Source of the DNA: Druceiella hillmani
Lineage: Eukaryota; Arthropoda; Insecta; Lepidoptera; Hepialidae
Reading direction: 5' to 3'
NCBI GenBank assembly: GCA_039881145.1
Contig: JAYKKI010000009.1
Location: 9,487,501 to 9,551,500, forward strand
DNA length: 64,000 nt
Below, in pieces: positions 1 to 14,576 of this stretch. The first letter of the stretch is position 1. Each line of letters begins with the position of its first letter. The notes under the pieces were generated by a model. That model was not told the DNA's origin. It did no database searches and worked only from the letters and a program-made list of their open reading frames with translations. The translations under genes and the position numbers were made by a program.

Positions 1-2384
1 TCTTCACATCAGACGCAGTAGCAAATTATTTATTTAAACTTACGTCCTCATGATTTATGAGTTGTTTGTTTCCTTTGCAACTTTCATCCGTAAGTTTGAC
101 ATTCTGTGATTGATGGTACGCAGCTAATGTAAGGACGACTTTATACGCTGCAACGATATGTGTGTGCATGCGTTGAGTTGAGTTGTTCATACAATTTTGA
201 GAGAACTTTAATTTTTTTCTTTACGTGTCATAGGATAGATTTTTTATTTATTAAGTCGGTTGAAAATGCAAATATTGTTTTGTTACGTTTTTATATTTGT
301 TAGAGAAACTTTGACAACTTCGTTAGTTATAAACTTTGGCAAATGATTCCCGTTATGTTAAAATATATAATTTTCGCAATTAGTTGCTTCGCATCCCATT
401 ACTCCGACTGGAGTAGAATCGAAGATTATATTGGAGAACAACATTTGAAATATTGCATAAACCGAAATGCTTAACAAAACTTTTAGCTAAGCTAGTTTAG
501 ATAAGCTTAACAAAGGACGCCCTAAATTGTGTGTCCAAATTAAACAATTTATTCTACGTGTAATGCAAATGATTTAAGTGTTTACACATTTTTCTTATTC
601 GCGTAATAAATTAAAACATACACTATGTTATTCCAAAGGAAAATTTGTGTGATGTTAAGAGAATTTTTATAATAATATTTTGGTATATCCCAAAAAAGGA
701 AACCTTGTAAGTTTACTCGGGTGTCTGCCCGTCTGTTTGTATATCGGTGACAATCGTTTTGACGTAAAATCTTGAATACAGCCTCGTGATAAAGCATATC
801 AAATGCCATATATTTTAATAGTGCCATACATTTCAACACTCAAACATATTTATATAAGGTTAGAGGGATTTATGTAGTAATCGATTTATTTTAATAAATT
901 TAAAGTATCGTGTGGGGTATGGATTATGGTGGATACCTAGAGGAATTTCAAAATATTTTGTTAAGAAATTTATTTTATCTAAATTGTTTAGAGATCTTTC
1001 AATCCGCTGAAGTTATAATTATAAAAAAAGCTTTACTGTATAAGTGTAAGTTAAATAAGGTTTACCGCAAAACTGGCACTAAATTTCATACTTTTTAATG
1101 AATTGATTATATTTTAATGCCTGAAAAAGTTGTTTTCGAACAATATTAAAATATATGATGATAATATTAAACTTTAGTAAATAATATAATAGAATATATA
1201 ATATAATACGCCTATAACATATACGCTATATATGCTACGCGTGTTTAACAGGTGTTTATCATAAGCTCATTTGTCATCATTTGTAATTTTAACTTACATG
1301 TCATTAAAAAATTCCCGTAGTAAAAGACTTAATATGGTCAACATTTTTATTATTTACTAATTATAATAAAATTAATGTACAGCGACCACGAAAAGTAGTT
1401 TCTTTTCACTATATGGAATGTGTCGGGAAAAGAATTCACCAATTCTTGAACCCAACCCTTTGAACCAACCCTTGACCCAAACATTGAAAATTAGATCAAA
1501 GTTTATTAAATCCGGTCAAAATGCCAATTTTTAACTTATTTTCGTTAAAATCGTTTAACATTTAAAATTCACCTTCACCTCCTAGGCTATTTTAATAATC
1601 CTACCAATACAAGAGATAAAGAAAACTGATTTTATCTTTGTGATTTTAGTTCAAAAATATATATCGAAGTTAAAACAATATTCTTGTTAAATAATATTTT
1701 TCCTCTATTTCATACCGCGTTATTACATTTACAATTTAAAAACATTTGTTCATAATTTTGAATAGTAACATCATAAATCTATTCGCTTCCAGGCACCTCA
1801 CAAATTCTAGATATCCTATAATAAGTCAGGTTAACATCGACAATAAAACTATGCTACTATTATATTTGTTTCAAGTTGTTAAGATCGTCAAAAGCTTGTA
1901 TTATAAATTGTTCTGGAATATCATAACAGTTACCGGATCGGTGGTTGAGATAGTCAGTCGCTTCGTATATTCATCCTGCAACCGAGTTTGGTGTCAAGCA
2001 ATTTATTTTTTGAATTCCGGAAATCGCTATAGTGCGAATTTTCATTATAAAATTTTCTCATGTTTGAATGCAAGTATGAAATAAATGGTTCGGACGTAGT
2101 GACCATCAGATGATCAAAGATTTATTTGTCTGGGTGTACTTCAAAAAATTCTTCATACGAGATTGCTACCATTGAGTGTGAAATGTGCCAAAAGATTGAA
2201 TTAGTCATAAATAAAGTCCAAGAAAACGGTCTAAACTTATCAGACTAGAACAAAATGTCAGTGATGAAAATGTGCACTGAAGCTGGTAGACTACTTTTTA
2301 AAAAATTTGCTGTGAACTGGTAACTTTAAAATTATTATTAAATTATAGATCTATTGTAGATGAACTTTCTGTTTTTTAGGGTTC
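1..2384. other. No feature recognised
   Basis: A+T-rich DNA with only short open frames that show no known motif. Confidence 0.5.
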
Positions 2385-3105
2385 TGTTCCTCAAAATTAA
2401 AAGAAAGAACCCTTGTGGGATTAATTAGTAGCCATCCATCGGTCTCTCTGTCAAAACCATTATTCTCAGGCACAACTTGAGATATCTAGTGGAAATCAGT
2501 ACGGTATACTAAGGCCCATGATCTTATATTGGTGTAAAAGAAACAAAAAGTTATACCACTTTAAATTGCAATTTTTTCTGTTATTTATATCGTCATTAAA
2601 ACATGCAGAATACTTCCTGACGACCTACAATATTGAAAGTCGCCATAATGAAAGATAAAATCCGGTATTTGTAATTGTGTGTAGTTTTATAGACTTTTAT
2701 GGAATATGCGCCTGTGAAAAACAGGGCAATATATTTTTTATATTCATAATCGATTTTCTCAGAAATCATTCGTCTGCATTTGAAATTTGGCACAGTAATA
2801 TATTAGTATTCATTTGACATACTAATATATGAACCCACATATTTTGAAACAGCTATCTTTTTTAAAAATTACTGAGCCAAAAATTAGAAAAAAAAACAGG
2901 GTTGATAAAATGTGACTAGAATATTATAGAAAAGTGGTAGATATTATCGTAGATCTTATATTTTTTGAAATAGGCGCCTTGTTTTATAACTGTGAACGAT
3001 ATAGTAAGTTATAAAACTAATGTCTAAATAGTTTAACAGAAATAAAAGTGCCAAATGTGTACGGAACCATCGTGTTGCGATTCCCACTCGACTTTTCAGA
3101 TTTTT
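2385..3105. repeat. Old dispersed insect repeat with GGGTTC...GGAACC ends
   Basis: Starts with TTTAGGGTTCTGTTCC followed by GAACCC and TCGGTCTCTCTGTC. Ends with GTACGGAACCATCG then TCCCACTCGACTT. Such ends are characteristic of a repeat seen widely in insect genomes. Diverged and without coding content. Confidence 0.4.
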
Positions 3106-4597
3106 TTAATTTAATTCTTTCGCACCTGGTAGCTATCTTAATTAACTTTAATATCTATTCTCAAATAGTAGTTGAATAAATTCAAAAGTCCAAGTATTTT
3201 TGATGGACTTTCAAAACTTGAGGGGTGATAATTGAAAATAAAACAGTTAATTGTTAATTAAAATAATAATAACTCATCCATGTATTTACCATAAGGAAAA
3301 ATATAGTTCTATCTGAGAGGTACCTCACTACGTTCCAAATTTTGGGGCGATTTGTATAAAAACTTCAAAGGGATTTTTGTTTTTCTGACCCAAAATAATG
3401 AGCTATGTATTGATGACGAAATAAAAAAAATACTTTATGGAATCTGTTTAGTTTCGACAATCATTATTACATTTACGAGCTACGAAGTGGTATTACTAAC
3501 CTCCCGGAGTCCATTGAATTATTGTCTTCATAATAGTCTGTATACACATGTTTAATTTAAGGAGCTTTCCTTAAATACAATTGATAGAATTTTGTAAATT
3601 TACCACATCTTTTAAGCTCAGTGAATCATGTTACATAAAAATGAAACTATGATTATTTTTTTATAAACAGATCATTTGGAACTATTCCTAATCAGAAATA
3701 GAAAAAGTTTGGTACTCGATTAATTTGATTGTACTGGAATAATATTTATACCAAATCACTCATTGTTAGTATATCGCCTTACACATTATATCTTTTACAC
3801 AAACAAACATTATGTTTAAGAGGAAAGAAAAGCTGTTTTGAAATTAAATTAATTTAATTTCTCACACATCAGAAATATTATTAGTTATAAATACACTAGA
3901 CATGGACCTTTGCCATACATTTGCAAAAGAATTTACTGAAATTTGTAAAGAAAAAAAGATATACAACTATCGTTAATCACTTCAACCGCTAGGTGAAAAC
4001 GTTAATAATATACCATAAAATATTATATATTTATATTTTTAAAAAGAACCACTTTTAGACATTAAAGAAGCTTGATATTTTTTCCCTAGCTTCATATTTT
4101 TAAGTCGTGTCAATATCACTATTTCTAGAATTATAGAGACCGTTAAATTTTGCTCCGTAAAAAAGTTATATATAAAGCAAATAACTTTTTTTTAACTTAG
4201 AAAATTATGACTTGTTCTTGACTTTGTACTCCAAAATATGAAAAATAAAGCAATATACGTATTTTGACATAAAATAGGAAGACAGTTCTTATCAACATAA
4301 GAAAATAAGGCGTTACGTTTTTTTTTGGAATAATTTTAAGATCGTAAATAAAATCTAACAGTCGTGAAGTTTCTCTCAGACATGAAGTTCCAGTTACGTT
4401 TTCTTCACAATTATTATTCACATGGCAACTCAAAACTCTGAGATTTAATTTATAAAGTAGATATGATACTAGGTCATGCGTACTCAATCGCCATTTTCAA
4501 CATGTTGACAATATTTATCAGCTATTGCGGCTCTGATATGTAGTCTTACGATCTGATAGCATCTAATCTCTCGAGAAGTCTACTTTTATATTTATAC
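3106..4597. other. No feature recognised
   Basis: A+T-rich. The minus-strand open frame at 4197-4487 shows no motif and is probably chance. Confidence 0.5.
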
Positions 4598-4990
4598 TAG
4601 CGTGACCCGTGCGAAGTCTTCGCATTATTTATTATATTTTACTAAAACTGATATATAGAGGCGCAAGTATCAAAAGCATTGAGCTAAAGCGCCACTTTAT
4701 TTATACGTGAGTGGATTTGAAATTAAACAAACATTTTACCGACCGTCAATCATATTGACGTTGAGCCGTTAGATGGCAGCATTGCTGTTTTGTGTATATA
4801 ATTTTAATAATTAATTAATTTGCAAAAACAATAGCAATAATAAATTTTTTAGTTGTGGATGCCGGTAGAGCAAGCAATTATCTATAAAATGATATATAAT
4901 TTATGTGGATTAGTTGTGACGTTTTTTCTAAAAAGGGAGTGTAACATCTTAACCTTAGCGTATTAATATATATGATGATGATGATGATAA
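4598..4990 (+). repeat. Possible LINE 3'-tail remnant and ATG microsatellite
   Basis: Begins ACTAGCGTGACCCGTGCGAA, similar to 3' ends of insect RTE-like elements. It contains GTTAGATGGCAGCATTGC and ends in an ATG trinucleotide run (4972-4988). Assignment is by resemblance only. Confidence 0.35.
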
Positions 4991-7074
4991 ACAAGTGCAA
5001 GATTTGTTATAAAATAACAATTATGTCTTTTTGATCTTCCGTTTGCAAAAGTTTAAAAAGCATTAAAATAAAACGCATTGACAAAAATCCCTTACTTTGA
5101 ACTTATTTTAACTACCACCGGCATCCTTAACATTTTCTTACAAGCTACACTAAATTTTACACTCATTTGATATACAACTTTTAAATAACTTACTAGATTT
5201 TTGCAGATAATTCTGATGTTACAAAATTGTTAAAAATATTAAAATGGACGGGGATAAATAACCCTCACATTTGAATCGAGCTTGAACGGGCGTTATTTTT
5301 TTTAAATTTTCAGTGATTAATGGATTTTTTATTATATTAATGTTGCTGAATTATTTCTGCATCTTACTATATTATTAATTTAATTGTTAAAACATTCTTA
5401 GCTTTTAAAAAAATATCTTGTCTTAGTAATAGGTAATTATGACTCTTACTATTTTACCTTTTTAATAAGTAAACTCTAAGCCAAATCGTATTGTTATTAA
5501 AACAGTACAAACAAATAATCGATGTAATTATTGTTAAGTTGTTATTTCTTGTCTTTAATCATATCATCAATTTGCACTGTAAAAGCGTATGTGGTAACTG
5601 TAAATGGCAGAATTGTGCATCAGAACAAATGCTTATTTTAATCATGGGTGCACATTATAATTACTATTTGATATCAAATACCTGAATGAGTGGCGCAATA
5701 TTTCGATATATAGACAATTATATGTTTACGCTTCTTTTATTTTCAGAGACAATTTTCTGTGGAATTTCGAAAATAACTTAATTATTAACAAAATGTAATT
5801 AATAGTTAAGTTAAAATCGTTTCAGTTTTAAATATTAAAAAGTGAAGAACGTATCGTAAAAAATTCAAGTATAAAAAAAACCTTTGTATGCGCACGCTCG
5901 CACGCACGCACGCACACATGCATGCACTCACGTAAGCACGCACTAACGCATGCGCACTCACTCAGTCACACACATATACGCATATACATGTCTTAATTTC
6001 ACACCCATTAATAGCTATGCATATAAACGTTCGTATTTTAGCACTTGTTATTTGTGGAACTGATGGAATCTAATGCGATATTCTCACAAGTTTTGGTTGA
6101 AATACAATCATTTTCTACATATTCAGCTCAAGATTTTGATGAAATTTTATTAATTTTTATTCAAGACCATAAATGTTCGCGAAAAAACTCATTGCTAAAA
6201 ATAATTTTTCATAATTCATCCAAATATTATTCCAGGTATATACGATGTACAACTAGAGAGCTTTGTGTTTCTGTGTTTAAACATTTAAGTAGACCTAACT
6301 ATTTGACGGAAAGATGTATAGAATGACGAGGGAAATTAAATAAGTTACTCAAAATTTTATTAAATATATTCATCTTGTTAAAAAATCATTTAAACCCTAT
6401 ACACTAACACGTTCACATTTTTAAATTTTTACTTGATGTTTCAAGTAAAGTATGCAAAGTTTACTATACAAAGGGAATATTCCGAATTAAATGTAGTTAC
6501 CGGAACACACCCATAACAATTATTACTCGGTATATATAATACCAATTTTACACCTAAGCATAAAAATACTTACATGTGCTTTTTGTTTGCCGCATTTTAT
6601 TCACCCGTAGTTGAAACCTATATCAAAAAAATTTTCCAGCAAGGTATTAACAGCGCATAAAAATTACTGGAGAGAAGGGATGTAGATAACTCTCCTCATA
6701 ATTTTTTCTCCACAAACAAAGAAAAATACTTTAGCTTTCAAAACCAATTCAAGGGACTCAGTATAAAACAAAAAAAAGTAAAAATGGAACATTAATTCAT
6801 TTATATCCATAAAAAAGTTAAATATTTACAGAACAATGCATCTACTATCCATCGTTCCTCAAAAATAACGATGAGAAAAACTTAAAAACTTGCTCACAAT
6901 GGAAAGAAAATTATTGGTTGCCTTCGAAGTGATGTGTTTTTAAGTCGTAAATGATTTATTTGTTACATTTCGTTAAACGAATGGTAAAAACGCAAAACTA
7001 TGACAACATCTTACAGGAAGAGGTGGTAAATTAAATGAAATAGAAACATTTTCTTAGGGCCTCTAGATATCAGG
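4991..7074. other. Nothing recognised apart from the CA/GC run
   Basis: Open frames of 64 and 93 codons (5491 and 6045) have no known motif and A+T-driven composition. Confidence 0.5.
5885..5990. repeat. CA/GC-rich low-complexity run
   Basis: Imperfect GCACGC / ACACG repeats. Nothing coding. Confidence 0.7.
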
Positions 7075-7424
7075 GGTCAAACTAGGGTACGATTATAATT
7101 CTTGGATGGCATCGAGTGTGATATGATTTAACGAATATTTGAAATGTAATCAAAAACCACTAGATAGGTAATATTACCAGATAGGTAATATTTTCATGAA
7201 ATCCGTTCTTGAAATAAAAAGCAAAATTTCAAATTTTGGAAAAATCAACGACGGATGTAGTCTTTCTAATTTAAAAACGATTAAATATTTTTTTTTTAAA
7301 TTTTTGGTAAAATTTTCATAAAAAAAATTTTATGAAAATATTACCAGATATTTTTGATTGCATTTCAAATATTTGTTACACACTCGATGCCATCCAAGAA
7401 TTATAATCGTACCCTAGTTTGACC
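7075..7424. mobile_element. 350-bp hairpin element (MITE-like)
   Basis: The ends GGTCAAACTAGGGTACGA (7075) and its inverse complement (ending 7424) extend through about 46 nearly identical bases and then a further block (AATATTTGAAATG). The centre has a repeated GATAGGTAATATT motif. No coding content. Confidence 0.7.
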
Positions 7425-7794
7425 TTTGAAATTTTTAATTTTGCTTTTTATTTTATAATTTTTCGATCAAAACGTTTACATCTGTCGTGAGTTTAATCAA
7501 AATTTTAATTTTTCTTTTTATTATTTGTCTTAATAACTAAGCTTTTAAAAAAACATTCGAAAAAGAGCAAGCTTATGTGGCTCTTAATAGAGTACGATCT
7601 ATAGACGGCATGGTAACAACTGATCTAAATCAAAGAAAACTCTCCAACAATCCGCACAATAGCATAGTATTGTAAGAATTAAACCGAAGCCGAAGTAAGA
7701 CCACAAAGTAATTAATATTGATCAATCAAAAATGTTTACTGCAGCACATCCCGACGAATTAACAACATAACACCTGACTAATAACCTTCGCCAT

Positions 7795-8110
7795 AAAATC
7801 ACAAACTTTTTGCAGAAAACTGTATCTAAATCGGTCAAACGGTTTTGGAGAAAAATGAGAGCATTCGTTTGCCATGAAATGCTGTAGCGCCTCCTAACAA
7901 GCTAACACCATAATATCTATCTAAGAACTATCACTGATTAGTCCCAATTATTTTGTAAAAAACTAAATCGGACGTATCTAAATCGAATAAACCGTTTTGG
8001 AGACAAATGTGAACATTGGATTGCACACAAAAACACATATACCACCTCTCCCCTTAAACGCATATACCTCCTCCGTTCCGTCGTGGGTACAAATATTACT
8101 AAATCATCGT
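7795..8110 (+). repeat. LINE-tail-like remnant, motif present twice
   Basis: TATCTAAATCGGTCAAACGG with TTTTGGAGAAAAATGAGA at about 7827-7862, and TATCTAAATCGAATAAACCG with TTTTGGAGACAAATGTGA at about 7976-8013. This sentence is typical of insect RTE-type 3' ends. No coding remnant seen. Confidence 0.4.
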
Positions 8111-8429
8111 AAATTAAACAAAACAAACAATAAATAAATTTAGTTTTATCCAATGGTTAAACAACAGGGCAAAATGAAAGTGATTAACGTTGTGGATATA
8201 CAAACGAACAAAGTCGCATAGCAATGTTTTTCAAACTGAGGATTAATAAAACATATTCAGACGTAACAACCAGGAAAAATGTTAACAGGAAAGGTAACAT
8301 ATACAAAATATACTTAAGGAAGTAAATGGATGAAATATTATCTTGTGTACCTTCGTATAAATTTGTTTATCTTCGCATTTTGCATATACTTCTCAGTTTT
8401 TTCAAGCAACAACTTAAACTTTATTTTAC

Positions 8430-8600
8430 TTTAAAAATCAACAGATATCCTAAAATAGAATGTCACAATGAGAAATATATATAGAATATTTATATTCGTA
8501 GTTGAAGCCCATCTATATTAATACCGCAAATATTAATAATTCCGCATTCATTAGTTCTGCATAGAAATACCGTAAGGGACTTTATTTTATTTTCTTATGA
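8430..8600 (+). repeat. Dispersed direct repeat, copy 1
   Basis: Shares AAAATCAACAGATATCCTAA, TCACAATGAGAAATA, GTTGAAGCCCATCTAT and AATATTAATAATT with 10728-10910, in the same order and orientation, moderately diverged. Confidence 0.65.
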
Positions 8601-8918
8601 TTACTCAATGTTATTATAATGATAAATATCTAACTTCAACACCGGTGCATGATGTGATATCGTCGTATGCCATACGATGATATGATAGCGCTTCAATTAT
8701 AAGATTGCTCGATGCTCTTATAAGAGACACGTTATATATTTTTCACAATCTTTTGTCGCTTTATGGGTAAAAAATGTAAAGGTTGAATGCTAAAAAAAAA
8801 GCTAGAATAACTTGAAAAGAAATAACAGTCCAATTTATAAATATGTCGGTATGTTGCCGCTTTAAAACTTGAGAGGGTTTTCAGCTACTTCTACTTCATT
8901 CATTATAATGAAACTTTG

Positions 8919-8943
8919 CATATATATATTTATATATATATAT

Positions 8944-8991
<48 letters not shown>

Positions 8992-9008
8992 CATATATAA
9001 CATATATA
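8919..9008. repeat. TA microsatellite
   Basis: Nearly pure TA run with a CACA interruption. Confidence 0.9.
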
Positions 9009-9099
9009 CAACATGGTTACTGCCTGACTTCAATTTATTACGGTGCGTCTCGAGAATATACTTTATCAAAAAAACTCGGGGTTCCAATTCCTCAGTGCT

Positions 9100-10727
9100 G
9101 ATACTGTGGCTATACTGCCTACCTGAACTATTAAACTTGAGAATCTACTGGTTTCCAAGCGATAAAGTAGGATAGAAGTGAGAAATTTGCGTACTTTGTA
9201 ACTATCAGTCTGGACTAGTGAGTGAGTTTTTAAAATAACGCGATTAACGCATCAAATATTTAATTATTTACAACAAACCCATGGTGAACATCCCGTAATG
9301 TTTCATTGAATCTGATAAATGTAATAAAATGAGGCAAACAAATAAAAAACGGTAAAAAATCAATTATTAAAGAAGGATAAAAAACCTTTTAAAACAAATG
9401 GTTTCATTATATAATCGATCAAAGCTCAGAAATTACTATGAGTCACCAGTCCAGGGCTTTGATCAGACTAATATAAAATCGTGGGACGCAATTAGGCGAA
9501 ACCTTTTTTGTGAATTTGGAAACCATACAATTCTATTTTATACGATACCTATGTTATATGTTGTATGTGATTTGACTACAATGTCAAGGAGTCATATTTG
9601 ATGTATCTAGCTCTGTAAGGCTTTCGTCGATTTTATGGTTAAACCGTACGTTTTGAAATCTTTTTTTAAATATTTATATGGATAAATAAAGTCAAAAACA
9701 TGAAGTGGTAGAATAATTCTTGTATTTATTTTGTCTGATACTGAGTTTGCCTATCACAAAGATACAGTACTTCCTGATGTGTTAGTCGATACCAGCCTCA
9801 TATTCATATTCATTTTGGAATTACTCAAAAAAATTCCCTTGCAATCTATTTTGCAACTTATTATTATATGAGGTTTACAAAAAAGGTTTAAAAAGTCTTA
9901 AGAAAAGGTATAAAAACTAAAATAGACGTTTATATTTTTTTAATTGAATCCTCAACGTCTTTTGTTTTACGTAAGTTGTAATGATAATTTCCTGATAAGA
10001 GGGATATTATTAGAGTTAGTGTTAAAGATATTACAAAGTCTCCTTAATTTTCAGATTAATTACAGTCTACAATTATAATCAGTTCATGCTGAAAATAACA
10101 TTTTCTATCACCGACTATATGTTAGGGGAAGATAACATACTTTGTCTACTTTCACAAATATTTGTTAAGGATTTCTAATAACCTTATTTCAAATTATTCA
10201 TTTCAGAATAAAGAGCCGTTGCCAATGCAACATTGGAAATATCCTTTCATCTTGTGTTGTACATTTGTTCAATTTATGATTTCTGGAAGATGTTCATGAT
10301 ATACTTGGAACTATTTCCAGTAAAATTAAAGTAAATAAACGAAAGTAATATGTTCTTAATATTATTTTTCATGACAGTTTTTTAGTTTTTTATTGATTAA
10401 TTTCCCAATATATATTAATACAGTACGGGGAAAAGATATTTTCTCAAAAATTATTTAATTAGTTGATAATAATTAGGCGTCAAATTATTAAATAATTGGT
10501 ATGTGGATTTTGCTAAAACATAAAAAATAGACGAATATTTGAAGATAGAAGGGAACGTTATTGTATATGTATACCCCAATAACAAAATAAAAGATGTGAA
10601 TGCTTAAAGTTAAGAAAAAAAATTGAATTACATAGAATTTACAATATATATAGAGTATTATTTACAGTTATTAAAAATTTACTTGAATAAGTAGACATAT
10701 GAATTTAATACCACGAAGTAAACAACA
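9100..10727. other. No feature recognised
   Basis: A+T-rich, no coding motif, no clear repeat. Confidence 0.5.
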
Positions 10728-10910
10728 TAAAAATCAACAGGTATCTTAAAATAGAATATCACAATGAGAAATAGATATAGAATATTTCTATTCGGAGTTG
10801 AAACCCATCTATCTTGATACTGTAAATATTAATAATTATTATAATAATGCCGATTACATATATATATATAATTACTCCTAATATATTTTATTTTCCTAAC
10901 GTCCTTACGT
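10728..10910 (+). repeat. Dispersed direct repeat, copy 2
   Basis: Second copy of the repeat at 8430. The end TATTTTATTTTCCTAACG also resembles the end of copy 1. No coding content and no clear termini. Confidence 0.65.
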
Positions 10911-13740
10911 GGAATAACATTTACGATTGTGAAACAGAAATGTTTGTATACACAGAATTCCGCATATAGATTATAATCGTTGGCCTACAGAGTAGCGATT
11001 ATACTTAGTGGTTAAATAATACACTTGAAACTTAAGCCGTTTATTATATCTAAATTTGTCTATGTAAAGAAGATCGGCAAACTTCCATATAGTACGGAAC
11101 TTAGTCTTACAAGAATGAAAAGGTCTTTCGTAAACAGAGAAAATGAAAAATGTTACTTAAAAATGTTTGTTAAATGGTCTGTCGGACAAACGACAAAATC
11201 TTCTATTTTTTTAAAAAGAGTCAGGTTATTTTTCGCAACAATTACTAAGTGTTATTTCTATGGAACTATTGGAACAGATGAGATAAAATATAGTGCAAGT
11301 TTTATCGTTCTATTTTTGACATACAGATGTAATCCGAAAGAGACATCAAAAAAAGCCACGTAAAATTCAAAGAGAGCAAAATAAGCAATAACGTCAAGAC
11401 GAATGTCAGGGTTAGATATAAGCTTATTTTTAATTAACTTAGATAATGGCTACAATCACAAAGTGCTTATTTTATTGAACGTATAATCGAGTTCTTAGAA
11501 TATTGAATAAAAATAAAACATCAATTATGCTCTTTTTCACTGGAAAAAGAGGTAATTTCGTTCTTCAACTTCGCTGCACCCACACCATATAAAGACATTT
11601 ATCCAACCTTCATCTTATTTACTACTTTTAATCAAGTCACAATAAGTTCAATTCTTTAGTAAACATTGTTGACGATATAAGTCTAGTCTTGGAAAACATT
11701 CAATTCGCCCCTCTTATTTTCTACCCTTTTATCATAGGGATTGAAAATTATTTAAATCGTATTTACTCGTCCATAAACAAGTTGTCAAAATATCAAAATA
11801 ATATTTTGAGTGAACTCACTCGGTGACCAGCATTCCGTAAGAAAGTGTGCTTTCTCCGATCTCTTTTAAATCTTTTTTCCATCGTAGTCATAAAAATTCA
11901 ATGCAAGTGTTATATGTATGCAAACGATCTATAAATCATTACCGTACTAATTTTTATAATAATCGTAAAACAATTAACCCCAAATTTAGACTTTAATCTG
12001 ATACGAAAATGTAGTCAAAAAGCGAGTCTATTAGTCAATCCAATTTATACTCAGGTCATTTTTATCTATAACAAGAAACTTCTCTAAAATCGACTTCTAT
12101 AATTCATTGCTGGTATAAGTAGAAATTTGTTTATGTCTTTTACCAGCCATGTAAAATATTGAAGCTTATTGATCGGTCAAAATCTTAATTAGCAACCCCA
12201 GTAAGTGATGCCAGTCGTCAATTCTACGGCAGAATGCATTCTCTAAAATATCCTCAAAGATAAAGTTTAATATCAAAGTTTACTTCCGTCGGGCTTTTTA
12301 TTACTTTTTCTTGACTTGATAGAGGTTATCTATTCAGATCTCACCAACCAATTGCTGAACAAAATTTTTATTTTAAAATTTTTGTGTTCGAAATACATAT
12401 TTGACCTCAAAAATACAATCACTTTCCGAGTTAAGGTCACGGCTCAAATGAGTTGGATTTCGTGTTTAGGTAATCTTCATATTCTTCCATAACTTAACAA
12501 TATTATAAACAATTCACACATACTTTCTCTTCTCGGTTACAGATTCTTGTATTTGCCTTACTGTTATTTGCACTGCTAAATATTGTATGTCTTTTTACGA
12601 ATGTTTCCACCTTGTTTACATCAATTTATAGAATTTATTAAATCTCGGGATCAGAAATATACCATCTGTGTAAGCTTTTAAGGAATATCTTGAAAAAATT
12701 GTACCTATCCTTACTTCACTTGTGCTATTTTTCTTACGTTCACGTCCTATTTTCCTTTATGCTTTGTTGTTTTACCATTTTCTTTCAAGCTACGTAATTT
12801 GAGCAATTGTTTATGTATAAATATTATTATATGATTGTTTTTATATTAATTTTATCTGCCAAAATTGTAGTCAGGTCCCTTCAAAATTAATCGCTAACAT
12901 TCCTTGGCTTTGATTGACTAGAAGAAATTGGTATTGTAGGGATAAGTCCACCATTAGCACATTTATATCACATTATAGAGGAAATAAGTACGTAACTTGA
13001 CCAAGTTTATAAAATATTTTATTAAAAACTAAATTGACTAATATCATTTCATAAATTTCAAGACAATTTACCCAATAATATTTGTACTTTTTAACTACAA
13101 ATAAGACAGTATCATTACTTTTCTCTAAACATTTGCAGCATGCAAACAAATATAAACTGGAGAGCGACGTTAATGTATGCCACATTCGATCCTGTCGCAT
13201 TAGACAGAGTAGCAACTTAGTTCTTCGGGGGTCCTTTTGATTTATGGGTTGTTGATGTTCCCCGTAACTTACGTCCAAATATTTGCCGCTCCGTGACTGA
13301 TGCAACCTTGTCGCCTTAGCGAAGGCGTCATACGCTATTGCGTGTACAGGATGGCTTCGGCGTAATAGTAATATTAATTTCTTAACATTGTCGACATTTC
13401 AAGATGTTGATATTCCTAAGACTTATCGATATTTTATGACATAATGCAGTAAAGAGATCGCTTATTAATGTGAAATTAAATTTTAGGATAAAAACTTGCT
13501 TAACCTCTTAACTAATAGCAAACTGAACCTAACTCATTTACCATTTACTAGCACAAAGATTACATTTATTATTTTAAATGGCATATTACAATAGTTTTAT
13601 TTAATTAATATCTATTAATAGAAAGCACATTATTAATTAAGATAGTATAGCTTTGCGCACATCATTTTGTAATTTAAAGGAAATATTAATTGAAACGTAT
13701 TCGAAAGAAAATTAAACCAATCTATCAATAACCTAAATCT
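10911..13740. other. No feature recognised
   Basis: Contains open frames at 11025-11363 (+) and 12973-13305 (-) without recognisable motifs. The G+C content rises briefly near 13200-13360. Confidence 0.45.
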
Positions 13741-13766
13741 GATTCTACTACTAGTGTAGTAGAATC
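13741..13766. repeat. Perfect 26-bp palindrome
   Basis: GATTCTACTAC and GTAGTAGAATC around TAGT. Directly after it, AGTAGAAGTAGCT also occurs inverted at about 8880-8900, suggesting a remnant of a repeat. Confidence 0.6.
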
Positions 13767-14576
13767 AAGGTGAAGTAGAAGTAGCTAAAAAAGCCAGCTT
13801 TGAAAGATCCTTTGCGTTTTAAAAATTGGTTAGCTGTTAATTTAGTGCACGTAAAATTTATACTTGGAATAAAATCTTTATATGCGGTACACCATTATAT
13901 AATACCAATTTAATTCAACAATTCTTGGCTGAAACACGTTTTTTGTAAAATTCTAATAAGTATTTACTTTTGAAAATGTATCTAATAATATAATTTCTTC
14001 ATTTTAATGCGGCATTTTATGGTATACATTTTTTTCGACGTCTGATGTTGGAATTTTTAAAATTGATTTTGCATAGTATTATATGAATTTTTTTCACGTG
14101 TTATCAGTTCGTAATTATTTACTTTTTTGTATAATGTAATTAATATTTATATGATTACGTTAGTACCTTGCCAACATAAGAAAGTATGGTCACATCATTT
14201 AAAACTAGTAGCTGAAACAGGGTTTAGTCACTTAACTAATACATGTGACATAATTTATACGGAAAATTGTGAATATACCCTTGCCAACCATGGTTTTTAC
14301 TGTGGAATAAAACTTACATAGTTTGATTTCTATTAGTAAGAATACCCTGAGAAAATTATTTAAAAAATTCGATCAGGGATTACATGACATTTGAAAAAAT
14401 ACCCAAAAACTTTCTGTTGTTTAGCTTAAAAATTGTATTTATTTACATTTAGAAGTCATATGTAACACGCAATTTTTATTTATTCATACCTTGGGTATAT
14501 TGTATTAAACTACCCAAATTTTGATTCATAGCTATGACAGCTGTTGTTTTGGTTAAGTATCGCCAATTTTTTACTA
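13767..14576. other. No feature recognised before the dead repeat ORF
   Basis: May be part of the repeat whose fragment begins at 14577, but no motif could be read. Confidence 0.4.

Noticed and set aside
11025..11363. Plus-strand open frame of 112 codons
   Set aside because: Basic and A+T-driven composition, no domain recognised, no supporting signals.
12973..13305. Minus-strand open frame of 110 codons
   Set aside because: Slightly richer in G+C at its start, but no motif, no splice context and no paralogue in the window.
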